Assembly (NCBI GenBank): GCA_963748095.1
Contig: CAVVIO010000097.1
Span: 219,701 to 283,700 of the forward strand
Direction of reading: 5' to 3'
DNA from: CAVVIO01 sp963748095
GTDB taxonomy: Bacteria > Bacteroidota > Bacteroidia > Bacteroidales > UBA10428
DNA: 64,000 bases
In this document: one piece after another, positions 1 to 10,172 of the stretch
Position numbering within the stretch: the stretch's first letter is position 1
Layout: each line of letters starts with the position of its first letter
Notes under the pieces: generated by a model
The model's input: the letters and a program-made list of their open reading frames with translations, nothing else
Database searches by the model: none
What the model was told of the DNA's origin: nothing
Program-made: the position numbers and the translations under genes

Positions 1-488
1 TGGTGTTGTCCCAACCCATAAAATGCTTCATTGGCAGGTGAATTAAATTCCTGACGGATGTTATAATACAATTTCCCTTCGATAGAATCAGGAACAAAGG
101 TTTTTCCGCCACCTTCGTTTTCCTTTAGAATGACATTCCCGTCTTTGTTGGTAAAGTTTACTTCACCGGTAGTTAAAGAAACATTGGCATTCAGTTTAGA
201 AGTGCTGACAGTGATATGATCATCACTTTTCACCATGTTCCATTTCACCGGAGGCAAATTATTATCTGCAATCATCAGGCTTTTCTTAGTGGAAAAGCTG
301 TCAACCGGAGATGCAGTTACCCGGATAATATCGTCGGTAATTACCTGTAACCTGACTAAAGAAGCATCGGTTGCTGTTTTTTTATTCAAATGAATAATAA
401 CGCCATCACTCAGTTTTTCAATATTTCCTGACTGGCATGAGGTCAGCACCAGCAATGCCAGCAGAATGTAAACTAATTTGTTTTTCAT
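1..488 (-). CDS. Glycoside hydrolase family 31 protein, N-terminal part (runs off the left edge)
   Basis: The reading frame starts with an ATG at 488 and stays open to base 1, so only about 162 N-terminal residues are present. It opens with a lipoprotein signal peptide (hydrophobic run, then LTSC), so the enzyme is probably anchored to a membrane. The rest matches the beta-sandwich N-terminal domain of GH31 alpha-glucosidases and alpha-xylosidases, ending in the family signature EAFYGLGQH. The catalytic barrel lies outside the window, so substrate cannot be judged. The adjacent hybrid two-component regulator is the type that usually controls polysaccharide-utilisation genes, and I infer this enzyme is one of its targets or belongs to the same locus. 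Confidence 0.8.
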   Translation of the reverse strand, partial: MKNKLVYILLALLVLTSCQSGNIEKLSDGVIIHLNKKTATDASLVRLQVITDDIIRVTASPVDSFSTKKSLMIADNNLPPVKWNMVKSDDHITVSTSKLNANVSLTTGEVNFTNKDGNVILKENEGGGKTFVPDSIEGKLYYNIRQEFNSPANEAFYGLGQH

Positions 489-738
489 AATTTGGTTTTA
501 TAATTGTTCAGATTATTGCTTATAAATTTACAAATTTCTTTATTAGGTAATTGGCCTCAAATGGCACATAAAAAGTTTTTGGTTGATAGTATTCTGACGA
601 AAGTAATGGATGCAGGCCACATGCGACAGGAGAAATGTTTCTAAAAACGGTGTGAAATGTTAAACTGGTAAAAAACTCCTCGTGATGACTCTGTTTAAGA
701 ATGGGTAGACAATGTTATTTGGAAAATCGGAATGTAAC

Positions 739-3700
739 TTATTCATCAACGATTTTATCATTGTCAGTTTTTGCAGGAATATACCGTGAAGGCAAAACAT
801 TAAATTCAGCCTTAAAATACTTGGTAAAATACTTGGGATCGTTGAATCCGACCCGGTAGGCAACTTCGGAAACATTTAGCTGACTTTTTTCGAGTAACTG
901 GGCAGCCCTTTTCATACGCATGGTACGAATAAATTCGATGGGAGTTTTCCCGGTTAAGGCAACCAGTTTTTTATAAAGATGAACCCTGCTGACTGCCAGT
1001 TCACGGCTTAATTCCTCAACAGAGAATTCGGTATTGGAAATATTCTTTTCTACAATTTCAAGCGCTTTTTTAATAAATTTCTCATCCATCGATGTTATGC
1101 TTATATCATCGGGCCTGATCTCTATATGGTTTTTGGATTTCTTAATTTGTTCACGCTTGTTGATAAGGTATTTAATACGGGATTCAAGAATCTCGAAGTT
1201 AAAGGGTTTGGTAATATATTCATCTGCCCCTATATTTAACCCCTCCAGTTTTTGCTGGTCGGATGCCCTGGCAGTTAATAATATGATGGGTATATTTAAG
1301 GTACGTTTATCGGCTTTGACCTTTTGGCACATTTCAATACCGTCCATTACCGGCATCTTTATATCACTGATTACCAGGTCGGGGATATGTTTCATTATCT
1401 GATCCCAGCCATCCTGGCCATTCACTGCTTCTTTCACAATGTATTTATACTTAAGATTATCTTTCAGGTAAAACCTGAAATCTTCATTATCTTCAATCAA
1501 TAAAATAACCGGTTTGTTTTTATAACCCCGACCCACTCCTTTAATTGAATCCGATGCAATTGTTTCGGCAGTTTGCGGAACTATTATTTCAGTAATTATC
1601 TTATCATGGGAGGGTTTTTGAGTTGTATGGTCCACAGGCAGTAAAACAGTAAAACAACTACCCTTACCCGGTTCACTGTCAACCTCAATACTTCCTCCGT
1701 GCAGTTTTACAAATTCATAGGTAAGCGATAATCCTATTCCGCTCCCGTTATTGACAAAAGTACCGGGAGATTCACTCTGGAAAAAACGCTCGAAGATCTT
1801 TTTATGTTTTGATACGGGAATGCCAATTCCACTGTCAATAACTTTTATTTCCAGCCAGTCAGATTTATTACTTTTTGTAAGAGAATTACGGATTTCCTTG
1901 TCCGACTCCTTCACGCCGATATTTACTGATATCTTTCCCTTATCCTGTGTGAATTTAAAAGCATTAGACAATAAATTAAAGAGTATTTTTTCAAGTTTAT
2001 CGTGGTCAAATTGAATTTGCAACTGATCGATACTAGTATGAAATGAATACTGAATTTCCTTTTTCTCGGACAGATCAGAAAAAGAAATGACAATCTCGCG
2101 GATAAATTCTATGACATTGCCCGGTGAAAGATTAAGCCGGAGTTCTTGTACGTCCATTCTTCTGAAATCGAGCAACTGGTTTACCAGGTTCAATAACCGT
2201 CGTGAATTACGCTGAACCAGCAATAAAAGCTTTTGCTGTTCCGGATCGCTGGTTCGTTGAAGTATTTTATCGAGAGGACTGAGTATTAAAGATATTGGGG
2301 TACGGAATTCATGACTGATATTGGTGAAAAATTTTATTTTCATCATATCCATTTCATGGTTACGGATTGCCGTTTGTCTTTCCTGTTCGGTCCTGAACTT
2401 CAGCCTTTCTCTTTCCAATACCAAATGCCGGAGTAGAAGCAAAGCTCCAATCAACATAATAATATAAATCACAAATGCTGCAGAAGTTCTCCATAACGGG
2501 GGCAATACCTTAATATTTAAGCTTGTTCCCTTTTCGTTCCATAATCCATCGCTGTTGGAAGCCTTTACCCTGAATGTATATTCTCCCGGATCGAGATTTG
2601 TATAGGTTACTCGTCTCTGATGGCCATCTGTTGTTAACCATTTATTATTAAATCCCTCCAGCCTGTATTTGTACTTATTTTTTTCAGGATGAAAATAGTT
2701 GAGGGCTGCAAAGCCGATGGAAAACATGTTCTCATTATGTTTCAATGTAATCTCCCGTGTACTCGAAAATGATTTTTTTAACAGTACCCTTCCGTCAATT
2801 TTCTCGTTAATTTTTATGTCTTTATTAAACAGCTGAAAATTTGTCAATACAACATCAGGCCTGATGGTATCAGACTTTATTTCATCGGGACGAAAAATGT
2901 TAAATCCGTTACTACCCCCAAAAATAAGTTCTCCACGATGTGTTTTACAGGCAGAATTTACATTAAACTCCTTTCCCTGAAGCCCATCCGACTTATCGTA
3001 ATTTCTAAACCTGTAACGAAGCTTGTTTGTATTTTTATCTTTACTTATAATAAGATTACTCAATCCTTTTGTGGTGCTCATCCAGAGATTGCCTGAATTG
3101 TCTTCCAGAATGGTGAGAATAACATTGTCCGGTAAACCGTCTTTCTGACGGAACACCCGGAAGTTATTATTTCCAGGGTTATACAGATCCAATCCGTCAC
3201 TTGTGCCTATCCAGATATTACCTTTACTGTCTATAGTTATTACATTTATATTATTATTGCTCAGGCTTGCAGTATCATCCTGGCTGTGCAGATAATATCT
3301 GAAGCTTCCCGTTTTTTTATCGAGCACGTTTATTCCAAATGCTGTACCAAACCAAAGATTTCCAGATTTATCTTCCGTAATATCAAGGATGAATCCGGAG
3401 TTGACGGAATTAACATCCCCCGGTTCATAATGATAAAACACCTGCTTCTGACGATCGAACCGGTCCAGCCCGCCACCCAATGTACCAATCCAAAGATTAT
3501 TTTCCGAATCTTCGAATATTTTCCAAACCCTGTTGTCGGAAATACTTGTGGAATTATTAGGATCGTTTTTATAATGATAAAACCGTTTGCCATCAAAATA
3601 GTCTAATCCGCCGTAAAAAGTACCAATCCACAGCTTTCCTTCATGATCTTCCAATAAACTTACAATAACATCATTACTCAAACTTGCCGGATCGTTGTTA

Positions 3701-4932
3701 TGATGATGATAATGATGAAAAATATTTCCGGCCCGGTCGAAATATTCCAGTCCTCCTCCATTGGTCCCTATCCAGAGATTACCTTTTTCATCTTCATTAA
3801 AACAATTTACATCGTTATATCCCAGGCTGTTGGGATTGGAAGGCTGATGTTTATATAAACGAAATTTTAATAAACCTTCGTGATAATAATTAATACCATT
3901 TTTAAATGTTCCTGCCCATATAATTCCATTATTATCTTTGTATAAACAGGTAATGCTATTTTGACTCAGACTTCTTTCATCCTCTTCATTATGTAGCAGG
4001 TAACTTATAGAAAAATCTTTTTTATCCAGCAGATTGATACCCCCGTGATCTGTTCCGATCCAGATCAGACCGCTCATATCCTGGGCCATACTTGTTACAA
4101 TATCATTATCTAACCTGCTTTTCCCGGAATTCCTGGTAATATGGGCAATCTTTCCCGAAACCGGATTATAGTAAAACAGACCCTGATCATCACTCTGTGA
4201 ATATATCCATAAATCGTTATCTGCATCCAGGAATAAGTTAAAATTCTGATGGTTACTCCTTAGAAGATTGACTAATTTTCCGGTTCGGAATATAATTTTG
4301 TTCTTTTTACCATCCAATTTCTCAATAATCCCATTGTAATTGATAAGCCAGTAATTTCCTTCATCGTCTTCAGCCAAACCAGATATTTCATTTGATACGG
4401 GTGTTGTACTATCAGCCTGATCATGTGAAATTTCAATAATTGAATCTTTTTCCACCAAATACTTACATAATCCCTTATCCTGATCAACAAACCAAATGTC
4501 TTTACTTTTATCGCCGAAAATCATATTGATATGATAATCATTCCCAGGTTTACTTTTTCTGAATAATTCAGCACCTGTACAAAAAGTCTCGGTTTGCGGA
4601 TCGAAAACAGAAGGTCCGTTTCGGGTAAAAGCCCAGATTCTTCCTGCTTTATCCTCTGCCAGATACTGAATATAATTATCGCTGAGTGATTTCGAATCAT
4701 CAGGATTGTGAGTGAAAACCTTAAAATCATACCCATCAAAGCGGTTTAATCCTAACATGGTACCAAACCACATGAATCCCCTGCTGTCTTTTAGAATACT
4801 GCGAACCTGATTGTGTGATAAACCCTCTGAAATGTCGAGGTGCATGAATTTGTAATTGCTGTTCTGGGCAGCAGCAGAAAACACATTTAGAAATACTAAA
4901 AATATCAGAAATAACCTGATCCTGAAATTCAT
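739..4932 (-). CDS. Hybrid two-component system sensor/regulator (propeller-HisKA-REC-AraC)
   Basis: A one-protein signalling system of about 1,397 residues. In order: signal peptide (start chosen at the ATG at 4932, directly before the hydrophobic stretch, although the frame is open to 4965); about 14 Reg_prop propeller repeats with the recurring W-[IMF]-G-T pattern; a Y_Y_Y domain; a membrane segment near residues 808-835; a HisKA domain with phospho-acceptor His near residue 874 (NISHEFRTP); an ATPase domain with N-box (NLLSNAFKFT) and G-boxes; a receiver domain with Asp near residue 1189 (DLVISDIKMP); and a C-terminal AraC-type DNA-binding domain. The family binds oligosaccharides in the periplasm and activates glycan-utilisation genes. 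All key catalytic motifs are present. The neighbouring GH31 gene is a plausible target; no SusC/SusD pair is visible in the window. Confidence 0.95.
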   Translation of the reverse strand: MNFRIRLFLIFLVFLNVFSAAAQNSNYKFMHLDISEGLSHNQVRSILKDSRGFMWFGTMLGLNRFDGYDFKVFTHNPDDSKSLSDNYIQYLAEDKAGRIWAFTRNGPSVFDPQTETFCTGAELFRKSKPGNDYHINMIFGDKSKDIWFVDQDKGLCKYLVEKDSIIEISHDQADSTTPVSNEISGLAEDDEGNYWLINYNGIIEKLDGKKNKIIFRTGKLVNLLRSNHQNFNLFLDADNDLWIYSQSDDQGLFYYNPVSGKIAHITRNSGKSRLDNDIVTSMAQDMSGLIWIGTDHGGINLLDKKDFSISYLLHNEEDERSLSQNSITCLYKDNNGIIWAGTFKNGINYYHEGLLKFRLYKHQPSNPNSLGYNDVNCFNEDEKGNLWIGTNGGGLEYFDRAGNIFHHYHHHNNDPASLSNDVIVSLLEDHEGKLWIGTFYGGLDYFDGKRFYHYKNDPNNSTSISDNRVWKIFEDSENNLWIGTLGGGLDRFDRQKQVFYHYEPGDVNSVNSGFILDITEDKSGNLWFGTAFGINVLDKKTGSFRYYLHSQDDTASLSNNNINVITIDSKGNIWIGTSDGLDLYNPGNNNFRVFRQKDGLPDNVILTILEDNSGNLWMSTTKGLSNLIISKDKNTNKLRYRFRNYDKSDGLQGKEFNVNSACKTHRGELIFGGSNGFNIFRPDEIKSDTIRPDVVLTNFQLFNKDIKINEKIDGRVLLKKSFSSTREITLKHNENMFSIGFAALNYFHPEKNKYKYRLEGFNNKWLTTDGHQRRVTYTNLDPGEYTFRVKASNSDGLWNEKGTSLNIKVLPPLWRTSAAFVIYIIMLIGALLLLRHLVLERERLKFRTEQERQTAIRNHEMDMMKIKFFTNISHEFRTPISLILSPLDKILQRTSDPEQQKLLLLVQRNSRRLLNLVNQLLDFRRMDVQELRLNLSPGNVIEFIREIVISFSDLSEKKEIQYSFHTSIDQLQIQFDHDKLEKILFNLLSNAFKFTQDKGKISVNIGVKESDKEIRNSLTKSNKSDWLEIKVIDSGIGIPVSKHKKIFERFFQSESPGTFVNNGSGIGLSLTYEFVKLHGGSIEVDSEPGKGSCFTVLLPVDHTTQKPSHDKIITEIIVPQTAETIASDSIKGVGRGYKNKPVILLIEDNEDFRFYLKDNLKYKYIVKEAVNGQDGWDQIMKHIPDLVISDIKMPVMDGIEMCQKVKADKRTLNIPIILLTARASDQQKLEGLNIGADEYITKPFNFEILESRIKYLINKREQIKKSKNHIEIRPDDISITSMDEKFIKKALEIVEKNISNTEFSVEELSRELAVSRVHLYKKLVALTGKTPIEFIRTMRMKRAAQLLEKSQLNVSEVAYRVGFNDPKYFTKYFKAEFNVLPSRYIPAKTDNDKIVDE

Positions 4933-5159
4933 AGAAATAACCATTGAATTATCCCATTCCTTCAAAAATGCATAAAATCACAAATGAAATTTACAAAAAG
5001 TGCGCTGCAAAATACAGTAATTATCTTTAATATTCTATAATCATGCGGAAAGAATTCATTCCTGTTTTTAATGAAATAATTATGGACGAGAGATTCTGAA
5101 GTGATTAAAAACAAAATTCAGTAATGATATAATCAAAAATGATTTCAAAACTTCACTAT

Positions 5160-6725
5160 TCATTTTGTCCCTTCCTGGTTCTTGTTTGTTTCCTCATTAA
5201 TCCGCTTTAAAGCTTCTGTTAGTGATTCGTCCGGTTTGATATAGTTATACTGATCCCAGAATGTTTCGTCATACGTTCCCAATTGTTCGGTGAATGCCGC
5301 TTGTAACTTAGCTGTTTCCTTTGATTTGAACCGCTCTATATTTATGGTATCGATTCCGGTAACAGCCATTTCAGAAATAACATTATAGGTGGAACTGAAC
5401 AATTTCCCTTTTTTTCGTATGCGGAATTCCGTTTCAGTCCGTAAATAATTCAAATAATATTTACCATGTATTTCTTTAAAATTAACTATGTAATTGGCTT
5501 TTAATGTACTTACTTTAAAATGACGCGGTTTTTTCAATACCAGAAAATCAGCGTTGTGTTTCAGAATCTCATTGCTAAGGCCAAACTCAGCCCCACTGAA
5601 GGCAAGACTATTAAGATCGAGGTAAACCTTACCGTCATACATGGCATCCGGTTTCCTGGGATCAAAACTAATAATGTAATTACTTCGGTCACCATTCGAT
5701 ACAATGTCGGTCATTTTATATTTATAATCCGGAAAATTATTTACGATTAAAAAATCAGGCGGGTTTTTTACAATATCCAGTAATAAGCTGGTCTGTAAAC
5801 CTGCTTTAAGGGTAACTGATACGGTATCGGCGAGCTGATGATCCAGGCTTTTCCTGGCTTTGACGATCTTGATCTGGTCAGGTTCGTATTTGTTGGCATA
5901 AGAGGCTTTATATATCTCCAAAACCGCTTCAGAAACCATTACATATGAATTTCTCTTTTTTACCGATTCACGATAGAATGCAGTATATTTAACAGGTTTC
6001 TTCGGATAATTGATACTGATTTTTTCAAGTGCACTCCGCAGAAGTAATTCCGGATCGGTTTTCCGGATAATAACTTCCTGAATCGGTATTAAATCGGTCT
6101 GTAATTCAATTAATTGTTTATTACCGAGCAGCTGATATACAGGTATTTTTTTTGTTTTATAACCCATACACATAATCCCCAGTGTATCATCTATATTCTT
6201 TGAAGGTACCTTCAGAACAAATTCGCCGTCTTCGTTAGTAATCGTTCCATAGTTACGGCCAACCAAACCGATACTGGCAAAGATCACAGGATTTTCCGAT
6301 CGACCTTCCACTACTTTCCCAGATAGACGGAGATATGTCGCCTGTCCCGATGAAATAGAATCGACATTGTATACTTCTGTCTTTACCGGTCTGTAAATTA
6401 CGATCAGGTTCTGGATCACCTTGTAAGTTAATGTGGAATCATTTAATATATGGTCGAGTACGGTTTTAACCGGCTGGCTATTGGCCTCAATGCTTACATT
6501 TCTCCTTGTATCGAGAATTTCGGCATTATATGAAAAATAATATCCTATTTTATTACCCAGAGTAGTGAGTGCATCATAAAGGGGCGCATTCAATTTAATA
6601 CTTACAGGGCGTGACAGGACAGTTTCCTGCCCATTTACTGAAAAGGACTGCCAGCAAAGCAGCCATAGAAACAGCAGAATGATAATAAATTTATAAGATG
6701 GTTCACTGGTTTTATTGAAATACAT
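5160..6725 (-). CDS. STN and carboxypeptidase-regulatory-domain protein without a TonB barrel
   Basis: 521 residues: N-terminal membrane or signal segment, an STN (secretin/TonB short N-terminal) domain at about 40-110, a CarboxypepD_reg-like beta-sandwich at about 130-200 (VVEGRSENPVIFASIGL), then a long C-terminal domain resembling the DUF5686 type. In iron-siderophore systems the STN domain of a TonB-dependent transducer contacts FecR. Here the STN protein lies directly downstream of a sigma/FecR pair but has no outer-membrane barrel. I infer it is the signalling partner or the output of the FecR system. The gap to fecR is 76 bp, so the three genes probably form one operon. A close paralogue lacking STN lies upstream at 8619-9924. 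Confidence 0.75.
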   Translation of the reverse strand: MYFNKTSEPSYKFIIILLFLWLLCWQSFSVNGQETVLSRPVSIKLNAPLYDALTTLGNKIGYYFSYNAEILDTRRNVSIEANSQPVKTVLDHILNDSTLTYKVIQNLIVIYRPVKTEVYNVDSISSGQATYLRLSGKVVEGRSENPVIFASIGLVGRNYGTITNEDGEFVLKVPSKNIDDTLGIMCMGYKTKKIPVYQLLGNKQLIELQTDLIPIQEVIIRKTDPELLLRSALEKISINYPKKPVKYTAFYRESVKKRNSYVMVSEAVLEIYKASYANKYEPDQIKIVKARKSLDHQLADTVSVTLKAGLQTSLLLDIVKNPPDFLIVNNFPDYKYKMTDIVSNGDRSNYIISFDPRKPDAMYDGKVYLDLNSLAFSGAEFGLSNEILKHNADFLVLKKPRHFKVSTLKANYIVNFKEIHGKYYLNYLRTETEFRIRKKGKLFSSTYNVISEMAVTGIDTINIERFKSKETAKLQAAFTEQLGTYDETFWDQYNYIKPDESLTEALKRINEETNKNQEGTK

Positions 6726-6801
6726 TCAATAATAATTTACTGAAATTGAGTTCATCCATTGATGAATATGTCAAAACACACGTATTCCCTTCGTAAATGT
6801 A

Positions 6802-7845
6802 TTAACTATTTTTTTGTATAATTATGTTTTTACCCTGATTTTCAATTTTAAGATTAAATGCTGTTTGTAATGCCTCAAGTACCGATTGCAGGGAAATACT
6901 CTCGATCGTACCGTTATATTTTAAATCAGCAATATTATTTCCGTTGATAGAAATATTCACATTATAGACCCTGTTAAGGGTGTTAACAACCTCGCTTAGC
7001 GGTGTTTCTTTAAATACCAACTTATGGGTCTTCCAGGCCATATAGTTAACATCGTCATTTTTTACTTTCTTTACCTGGTCATTATTACTGAGCATTCCAA
7101 TATACCCGGGATTAATAACAACGTTGTTGTTCTGGTTGGTTCGCTGCGAAAGTTGTACACTTCCCCTCTCAACATACACTTCAATAGTCTTTTCCGGTAT
7201 ACGGGCCTTAACATTGAATGCAGTTCCCAGTACTTTTACCTCAGCATTTTCCGCAATAATAACAAATGGATGTCTGGTATCTCTTTTAACATCGAAATAA
7301 GCTTCTCCCTTCAATCTCACTTCCCTGGTTTTCCCTTTAAACTGGCGGGGATAGATAAGCTCGGAACCATTATTGAGGTATACAGATGTTCCGTCTTCAA
7401 GAATGATTTCCTTCTGAGAACCCGAAGTGGAAGCTGTCTGTACTTTTTTTGTATACGGCCAGCCCGGAGTTGTAACGATCTTAATGGCTCCAAATGAAAA
7501 TCCTGTTAACAAAAGGATAACTGCAGCCCATTTCATGGCAGGTACAAAAATCTTTCTGTATACCGGTATATTTCTAATTATTTCAGGCTGTAATTCCTGG
7601 GTCCCCGATCCTGCAGTAATTCTGTGTTTAAGCTTATCCCATGCACCGTCCACATTTACCGATCGTATATCTTTCATCATATTTATTTTTTCAATATCCT
7701 TTTTTACCTGTTCAAAGATCTGTTCGTGCTCTCTATCTTCGCTCAGCCAGTCTCTAACCATCTGATTCTCGGATTCAGTTGTTTCCCCTGCAAAATATTT
7801 GGTTAACAGCGGCCAGTTTATATCATTGTTTGTATATCGTTTCAT
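6802..7845 (-). CDS. FecR family anti-sigma factor
   Basis: 347 residues with the usual Bacteroidota FecR layout: a cytoplasmic N-terminal segment (about 1-100) that binds the sigma factor, one membrane helix near residues 107-127, a periplasmic FecR domain (about 135-240, including EIILEDGTSVYLNNGS) and a C-terminal DUF4974 domain (about 270-345, starting KLVFKETPLSEVV). It should hold the adjacent ECF sigma factor at the membrane and release or activate it when the periplasmic domain is signalled. The 20-bp gap to the sigma gene supports co-transcription. No defects are seen. Confidence 0.92.
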   Translation of the reverse strand: MKRYTNNDINWPLLTKYFAGETTESENQMVRDWLSEDREHEQIFEQVKKDIEKINMMKDIRSVNVDGAWDKLKHRITAGSGTQELQPEIIRNIPVYRKIFVPAMKWAAVILLLTGFSFGAIKIVTTPGWPYTKKVQTASTSGSQKEIILEDGTSVYLNNGSELIYPRQFKGKTREVRLKGEAYFDVKRDTRHPFVIIAENAEVKVLGTAFNVKARIPEKTIEVYVERGSVQLSQRTNQNNNVVINPGYIGMLSNNDQVKKVKNDDVNYMAWKTHKLVFKETPLSEVVNTLNRVYNVNISINGNNIADLKYNGTIESISLQSVLEALQTAFNLKIENQGKNIIIQKNS

Positions 7846-7865
7846 TGTCTTCTGTTTTTAAATCA

Positions 7866-8417
7866 TCAGGTAGCTTCCACGTAATCTTTCAGGTTCTCAC
7901 GAAATAATTTCAGCGCTTTCCCCATGTTTGCTTCCACGGTTTTTACCGATAATGACAGTTTTTGTGCAATTTCTTTGTATCGGAGACCTTCAAACCTGTT
8001 GAGGCGGAATATGCTGCTGCACCTTGGTGGCAACTCATCCAACGTTTTTTTGATGATTTCATTCAGTTCACTTATCTGCACAGGTCCTGAAGCATCCACA
8101 TCATCATAATCTTTTTGCCGTTTAAAGTATTGTTCGTATTTTAATTCTACTGCCCGGTGTTCAATCGATTGTAAACATTTATTTTTTACTGCCCGGTACA
8201 AATAGGAAGTCAGTGAAGTTTCTACTGCTAACTTTCCCCTCTTTTCCCAAAGATTGTAAAATACATCCTGTACCGACTCTTCGGCAAAATCGAGATCTTT
8301 GAGAAACCGGTTGGCATAAGCACATAATTCAGGATATAATGCACGGAAGACCTGTTCAAAGGTTGCTAAATCTCCCTTGTTGATTTTATGAATGGTTTCC
8401 CGGTTATTAATATCCAT
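7866..8417 (-). CDS. ECF RNA polymerase sigma-70 factor (Bacteroidota FecI-like family)
   Basis: 183 residues with sigma region 2 (about 20-90, AEESVQDVFYNLWEKR) and region 4 (about 125-175, LPPRCSSIFRLNRFEGLRYKEIAQKL, where the helix-turn-helix is KEIAQKLSLSVKTVEANM). The length is normal for the family. It is the first gene of a three-gene operon with fecR and the STN protein, and it should direct transcription of this operon or of a nearby target such as the paralogue at 8619-9924. It is separated from that upstream gene by a strong terminator hairpin at 8508-8542, so it has its own promoter. Confidence 0.93.
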   Translation of the reverse strand: MDINNRETIHKINKGDLATFEQVFRALYPELCAYANRFLKDLDFAEESVQDVFYNLWEKRGKLAVETSLTSYLYRAVKNKCLQSIEHRAVELKYEQYFKRQKDYDDVDASGPVQISELNEIIKKTLDELPPRCSSIFRLNRFEGLRYKEIAQKLSLSVKTVEANMGKALKLFRENLKDYVEAT

Positions 8418-8502
8418 CTGATTCAGAATTTAACAGATAAATCGAAACAAATTTAACAGTTAATGATGAATTACAGTGCTGTTTTCTTGTAAATTGTGAT
8501 GA

Positions 8503-8545
8503 AAACAGGACCCCGTATCCAAGTTGGTAACTTCCGGGGTCCCGT
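8503..8545 (-). terminator. Intrinsic terminator of the gene at 8619-9924
   Basis: Inverted repeat GGACCCCG (8508-8515) and CGGGGTCC (8535-8542), followed on the minus strand by a short T-rich run (TGTTTTC). It lies between the stop of the carboxypeptidase-regulatory-domain gene and the start of the sigma gene, so it separates the two units. Confidence 0.75.
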
Positions 8546-8618
8546 TATTCATTCACAAACTAAACCTAAATCTTAAACGAACAATTTACTCAAAAAATCA
8601 TCTGTGTACCTGCCTTAT

Positions 8619-9924
8619 TTAATTCAGGTTCCTTTTTAATTTTCTGCTTAGTTTCGATATAGCTGATTCGATAGACTCGTCGGGTTTAATGGTATTGTAT
8701 CTACCCCAGAAATTCGGATCCTGGAAATAATTAACATCATCAGCAAACACATCCGAAAGCTTAGCAGATTGACTGGCTTTGAATTTATCCACATTTTCAG
8801 TACTTCTGTCGGTTACAGCCATTTCAAGCATAGTAGTGTAATTCGACCGGAATAATTTCCTGGGCCACTTGCAATTGAATTTAAGTTCGGACCTTACATG
8901 GTTCAGATACCATTTCCCGTTTATTTCTCTATAGTTTACCAGGTAATTAGCACCCTCCACATCTACTTTCATATTAGCAGGACGTTTTCTTACCAGTTCA
9001 TTGGCTGCCATGCCGATTTCCTTATCACTTATTTTGAATTCAAGTCCGGAAATTGCCAGGTTTGCAGCATCGAGGTAAATTTTACCGGCATACAACGGGT
9101 AATCAACATTGTCTTTCTGATCGAAAGATATAACGTAAGTTTCACGACTATCAACATCGATGATACCATCTAATTTAAAATTATAGTATGGCAAATATTC
9201 ACTCGACAACAATTCTCCTGGATTTTTTACTACATCAAGTAATAAGCTGGTCCTCGGACCACCCTGCAATTTAAATAATACAGTGTCCATTTTCTTAACA
9301 TCCATGCTTTTACGTCCCTTGTAGATTTTTACCCGGTCATTGTCAAAATCACTTTTATAGGGCGCCTTGTAAATATCGAGTACTGCTTCGGCAACAGCTA
9401 CATAATTATGATTCTGTTTAATGCTTTCGCGATAAAAACCGGTTAACATGGCTGGATCGTCGCTGTAATTTTCCGGAATTTTAATTCTTGCCATCCTGAG
9501 TAATTCCACCGGGTCGCTTGTCCTTACTATTACTTCCTTTATAGGGATGGGTGAAGGTTCGAGTGATTAATTCATTACTTTTGTCAGTTTTAAGCTGATT
9601 AAAAGGAAGTTGCAATTCCTTATAACCGATATAGGAAACACCCATATTTCCTGTGTTTTTATTTACAGGAACTTTAAATATAAATTCCCCGTCTGAATTG
9701 GATACAGTTCCTATACTTGTTCCTACTTTGTAAATACTGGCAAAAATTACTGGTTTTTTCGTGTTGGCATCAATAATTTTGCCTGTGTAGGTTACATAAC
9801 TTAGCGTGTCCTGACGACTGGTATTTTTGCTATTGGGCGGTGCTGCCTTGATAAATGATGCTGTAAAAAGCAGCAATACCATCATACTTGTCAGACTGAT
9901 TCCGGTATTTTTTAGTGCTTTCAT
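8619..9924 (-). CDS. Carboxypeptidase-regulatory-domain protein, frameshifted paralogue
   Basis: Two frames together encode one protein. The upstream part (9924-9481, 147 codons) has a signal peptide and a CarboxypepD_reg-like domain. The downstream part (to 8619) has the same C-terminal domain as the protein at 5160-6725. The shared order and motifs (IPIKEVIVRTSDP versus IPIQEVIIRKTDP; FYRES; LLLD; IKPDES) show they are paralogues. The switch of frame falls near 9564-9568. Unlike its paralogue it has no STN domain. Its position just upstream of the sigma/FecR operon suggests it is a target or duplicate of that system. A sequencing indel cannot be told apart from a real pseudogene here. Confidence 0.75.
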
Positions 9925-10130
9925 AATTTTAAAGTATTAGTGATTATTAATTTCTTTATCTGTACAGTTGTTTTACAGGCCTTTAAAAACCATTTTATGA
10001 TGTTTTGATAGTTGGTTTTCTGTTTATAAGATCGGTTCAGTTTTAATTACCCTATGTGAAATGTCGTTTATTTTAAAAATATTTATTTCTGCATTTTAAT
10101 CCATATTGAAAATAATGTGTTGCAGGAAAC

Positions 10131-10138
10131 TATCTTTG
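10131..10138 (+). promoter_or_regulatory. Possible Bacteroidota -7 box for the DMT transporter gene
   Basis: TATCTTTG matches TAnnTTTG about 35 bp before the TTG start at 10173. The only upstream TTG-like element is spaced 22 bp away, slightly long, so this is tentative. Confidence 0.35.
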
Positions 10139-10172
10139 CAGTTTATTTTCAACATTAGAACCAGTAAATAAT

